The notes under the pieces were generated by a model, which was given only the letters and a program-made list of their open reading frames with translations, had not been told where the DNA came from and did not search any database. 64,000 nt of DNA from Caedibacter sp052030685 (GTDB lineage Bacteria; Pseudomonadota; Gammaproteobacteria; Francisellales; Francisellaceae): the NCBI RefSeq assembly GCF_052030685.1, contig NZ_JBQAJM010000004.1:1-64000 (forward strand), in the 5' to 3' direction. Of this stretch, positions 61,154-64,000 are shown piece after piece (the first letter of the stretch is position 1; each line of letters begins with the position of its first letter). Both the position numbers and the translations under genes were made by a program.

Positions 61154-63169
61154 TTATAAACTTTCAACCGTTGTTTTATTTAGAAGCACTTTGGCTGTAG
61201 CAACAGCGTTTTGTGCTGTCAAACCAAATGCTTCATATAATTTTTCAGCTGGTGCTGATTCACCAAAATGATTTAAACCAATCACATCCCCGCCTGCTTT
61301 TGGTAATAAACGATACCATAAATCACCTTGTGCTGCCTCCATGACTACTGCAGGAATACTTTGTTTTATCACAGATTGTTGATATAAATCATCTTGTTGC
61401 ATGAATTTTTCAACGCAAGGCATAGAGACAACATTTACAGCAACACCTTCTTTAGCCAATGCTTCTGCCGCATCACACATGATACTGACTTCAGAGCCTG
61501 TTGCAATCAAAGTAATCTCAGCGTGTTGTGTTTCTCTTAATAGATAACCACCTTTTTTAACCAGTTGTGCTTGTGTGCTATTTGCCACCAAAGTGGGTAA
61601 ATTCTGGCGAGAAAGCGCTAATAATGATGGTGTGCTTTGCTCTTCAACCGCACATTGCCACGCAATTGCTGTTTCAACGACATCCGCCGGACGCCATACA
61701 TTTAAATTAGGCATTACCCGCAAGCTTGGTACGTGTTCAATGGGTTGATGTGTTGGACCATCTTCGCCCAAACCAATTGAATCATGTGTCATCACATAAA
61801 CCACTGGCTGCTTCATAATCGCACTCATACGAATGGCATTTCGTGCGTAATCACTAAACACCAAGAAAGTACCACCATACGGTCTAAAGCCACCATAAAG
61901 CGACATGCCATTCATCATTGCTGCCATGCCAAATTCACGCACCCCATAGGATAGATAGTTTGCATGTTTTTCGTGATTATTAAGCCATTTGCTACCCGAC
62001 CAGTTGGTTAAGTTAGAACCTGTTAAATCTGCTGAACCACCAAACATATCGGGTAATACTTTGCAGATTTCTTCTAATGCCATCTGTGAGGCTTTGCGCG
62101 TTGCTACTGTTGGCTTGTCATTGAGTAACTTATTGATATAGTCATTAATCAATCCACCAAAGTCTTGAGGTAGGCTCTTGGTTAAACGTGCATTTAATTC
62201 GTTAAACTCATTAGGATACGCTTTTTGATATTGAACAAACTGTTCATTCCAGCTATGTTCTAGCGTTGATCCTTTTTCAATGCCTGACCAATCTGCATAA
62301 ATATCATTTGGAATCTCAAAAGGTGCATGATGCCAATCAAGCGCTTTGCGTGTATTGGCAATTTCTTCATCACCCAAAGGTGCGCCATGCACACTATGGC
62401 TACCTACTTTATTTGGTGAGCCTTGCCCAATCTTGGTTTTACAACAGATCAATGTTGGCTTTGAGCTTTCAGCTTGCGCTTTGGTAATAGCGGCATCAAT
62501 CGCATCAAAATCATGCCCATCGACATGGGTAATAACCTGCCAACCATAAGCTTCATAGCGCTTTGCAACATCTTCGGTGAACCACCCCTTAACATCACCA
62601 TCGATCGAAATACTATTATCATCCCAGAAAGCGATTAATTTGCCTAATTTCAACGTACCTGCTAAGGAACTGACTTCATGTGACACACCTTCCATCAAAC
62701 AGCCGTCACCCATAAACACATAGGTAAAATGATTGATAATCTCATGTGCCGGTTGATTATAGCTATCGGCTAATAGCTTTTCTGCCAATGCCATACCAAC
62801 AGCATTTGCAATACCTTGACCCAAAGGACCTGTTGTTGTTTCAATACCCGGTGCGTAACCATACTCGGGATGTCCAGGGGTTTTTGAGTGTAATTGTCTG
62901 AAATTCTTTAAGTCATCAATTGATAAATCATATCCCGTCAAATGCAATAAAGAATACAGCAACATCGAACCATGCCCATTTGACAATACAAAACGATCAC
63001 GGTTAAGCCAATGTGGGTTTTTAGGGTTATGTTTTAGATATTTACGCCACAGTACTGTTGCGATATCTGCCATGCCCATCGGCATACCCGGGTGTCCTGA
63101 TTTTGCTTTCTGTACAGCGTCCATTGAGAGAAAACGAATAGCATTTGCAAGAGTTATGTTTGAATTCAT
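61154..63169 (-). CDS. tkt: transketolase
   Basis: Thiamine-diphosphate enzyme of 671 residues starting MNSNITLANAIRFLSMDAVQ; ATG 63169 follows GGAAGGCAG and is preferred over the longer frame at 63214. KSGHPGMPMG, GDGCLMEG with the ThDP motif, and GLGEDGPTHQPIEH are diagnostic. It links glycolysis to the pentose phosphate pathway and heads the glycolytic block. Confidence 0.96.
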   Translation of the reverse strand: MNSNITLANAIRFLSMDAVQKAKSGHPGMPMGMADIATVLWRKYLKHNPKNPHWLNRDRFVLSNGHGSMLLYSLLHLTGYDLSIDDLKNFRQLHSKTPGHPEYGYAPGIETTTGPLGQGIANAVGMALAEKLLADSYNQPAHEIINHFTYVFMGDGCLMEGVSHEVSSLAGTLKLGKLIAFWDDNSISIDGDVKGWFTEDVAKRYEAYGWQVITHVDGHDFDAIDAAITKAQAESSKPTLICCKTKIGQGSPNKVGSHSVHGAPLGDEEIANTRKALDWHHAPFEIPNDIYADWSGIEKGSTLEHSWNEQFVQYQKAYPNEFNELNARLTKSLPQDFGGLINDYINKLLNDKPTVATRKASQMALEEICKVLPDMFGGSADLTGSNLTNWSGSKWLNNHEKHANYLSYGVREFGMAAMMNGMSLYGGFRPYGGTFLVFSDYARNAIRMSAIMKQPVVYVMTHDSIGLGEDGPTHQPIEHVPSLRVMPNLNVWRPADVVETAIAWQCAVEEQSTPSLLALSRQNLPTLVANSTQAQLVKKGGYLLRETQHAEITLIATGSEVSIMCDAAEALAKEGVAVNVVSMPCVEKFMQQDDLYQQSVIKQSIPAVVMEAAQGDLWYRLLPKAGGDVIGLNHFGESAPAEKLYEAFGLTAQNAVATAKVLLNKTTVESL

Positions 63170-63245
63170 CTGCCTTCCAAAATTTAATAATGTTTGCGGG
63201 CAAAAGTGTAACATAACTATTTGCTAGATGCAGTGCCTACATCGA

Positions 63246-64000
63246 TTAAATATGCTTCGCCATTGCGGTTAATCGCACATTATGTACACGCAGATAATCA
63301 ACGCCTTTTTTCATCAAATCACGTGAAATCATTGCTGCCGCCAGATCCTTTTCAGCATTATCCTTACTTGCAACATATGGCATGACAGATGATTTACGTG
63401 AATGTCCGACGAGTATTTTAATGCCCAATGCTTCTTTAATTTCAGCAATACCTTTAAGTAAGCATTGTGCTTGATGTGATGTTTTACCAAAGCCAATCCC
63501 AATATCAAAAATCAGCTTTTCTTTGCGCATGCCAGCATCTAAAAGCGTTTGTGTTTTCTCTTTAGCAAAAGCAATGACTTCAGACACGGGAGCATGATCA
63601 GTTGGTAGATACTGATCACCGGCAACACCTAATTGATGCATAAAAATATAATCAACAGCTTTATCCTTGATTAAATCGGCAATCGCTTTTGCCTCAATTC
63701 CATAAATATCATTAATAATATTGACACAAGTATAATTTAGCGCCTTTGCTACCACCTCAGCATGATAGGTATCAATGCTGACCTTAAGATCAACAGGTAA
63801 AATTCGCGCATCAACCAGCACCTCAACAATCTCCAAATAAGGCTTTAACCTCTGCCAATAAACTTCCGCTGTTATTGGTTCTACACCCGGCTTGGTACTC
63901 TCAGCCCCTAAATCAATGACTTCAGCGCCTTCATTGACAAGCTCAATAATATATTGTTCAAATTGCTCAAGCGGCACTACCTGTTCACCTTGTTGCGAGA
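63246..64000 (-). CDS. folP: dihydropteroate synthase, N-terminus beyond the window
   Basis: The last 251 or so codons; the frame is open to the right edge. EVIDLGAESTKPGVEP, SIDTYHAEVVAKAL, NIINDIYG, FDIGIGFGKTSHQ and VGHSRKSS are pterin- and pABA-binding motifs. It joins pABA to the pterin in folate synthesis. The missing part should hold the N-terminal strand and possibly a fused HPPK domain, as in some relatives. It is 76 bases upstream of tkt on the same strand. Confidence 0.88.
   Translation of the reverse strand, partial: SQQGEQVVPLEQFEQYIIELVNEGAEVIDLGAESTKPGVEPITAEVYWQRLKPYLEIVEVLVDARILPVDLKVSIDTYHAEVVAKALNYTCVNIINDIYGIEAKAIADLIKDKAVDYIFMHQLGVAGDQYLPTDHAPVSEVIAFAKEKTQTLLDAGMRKEKLIFDIGIGFGKTSHQAQCLLKGIAEIKEALGIKILVGHSRKSSVMPYVASKDNAEKDLAAAMISRDLMKKGVDYLRVHNVRLTAMAKHI

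Overview
The window looks like an AT-rich gammaproteobacterium. The block tkt-gapA-pgk-pyk-fba, together with the neighbouring msbA-lpxK pair, recalls the Francisellaceae/Fastidiosibacteraceae side of the class. That placement rests on gene order recalled from memory and has not been tested. Nearly all sequence is coding. The left and middle parts are accessory or lifestyle genes and the right end is central metabolism.

Layout. 1-3.5 kb: a small membrane protein, a sensor kinase without an adjacent response regulator, and an AbiE-type toxin-antitoxin pair behind a perfect inverted repeat. 3.5-14.7 kb (minus strand): a complete hydrogenase unit, hypA-hypB-hypF-hypC-hypD-hypE, then the four subunits of a group 3b (NADP-linked, sulfhydrogenase-type) [NiFe] hydrogenase, then a nickel permease. 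14.9-18.2 kb: ackA-pta, divergent from hypA. 18.2-20.6 kb: a segment bracketed by two 202-bp direct copies of a MITE-like element. It holds the hydrogenase endopeptidase, an antitoxin, an internally deleted PemK-like toxin and an amidohydrolase. 20.7-24.8 kb: lpxK, msbA, cca. 25-37.2 kb: an AT-rich accessory island. A cyanide-insensitive type bd oxidase operon (cioAB, a DUF6482-like protein, an SDR) diverges from an operon headed by a LitR/CarH-like MerR regulator. That operon contains an FAD oxidase, DUF1365, a CFA-type methyltransferase, a chalcone-isomerase-like protein, an MFS protein, a DUF3833 lipoprotein and an SDR, a set associated elsewhere with light or singlet-oxygen responses and modified fatty acids. 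37.2-41.5 kb: a second 167-bp palindromic element, a cobalamin riboswitch, then nrdA-nrdB-ferredoxin (class Ia ribonucleotide reductase). 41.7-55.4 kb: an amino acid permease, nagB-II/nagA and an HI0933-like flavoprotein, TerC, a LysR regulator, asd, a lone ketosynthase-like protein, acs, and a secreted GH18 chitinase with two chitin-binding modules. 55.5-64 kb: a periplasmic binding protein, the glycolytic block, and folP running off the right edge.

How it fits together. Secreted chitinase, NagA and a NagB-II-type deaminase would feed fructose-6-phosphate into the glycolytic operon. AckA-Pta would make ATP from acetyl-CoA, and the NADP-linked hydrogenase could dispose of electrons as H2 or recover them from it. 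Acs reclaims acetate. The cio/LitR-like island would handle respiration and membrane stress. The B12 riboswitch on nrdAB implies a B12-dependent ribonucleotide reductase elsewhere in the genome.

The intergenic regions are rich in small repeats. Family 1 is a 167-bp palindrome with compensatory stem changes between copies, plus two solo ends. Family 2 is the 202-bp element with about 20-bp inverted ends. Family 3 is a 24-26 bp motif around CTGAGC-TAAGTCGAAGC. There are also two heptanucleotide tandem repeats. I saw no rRNA, tRNA, CRISPR array or intact IS transposase.
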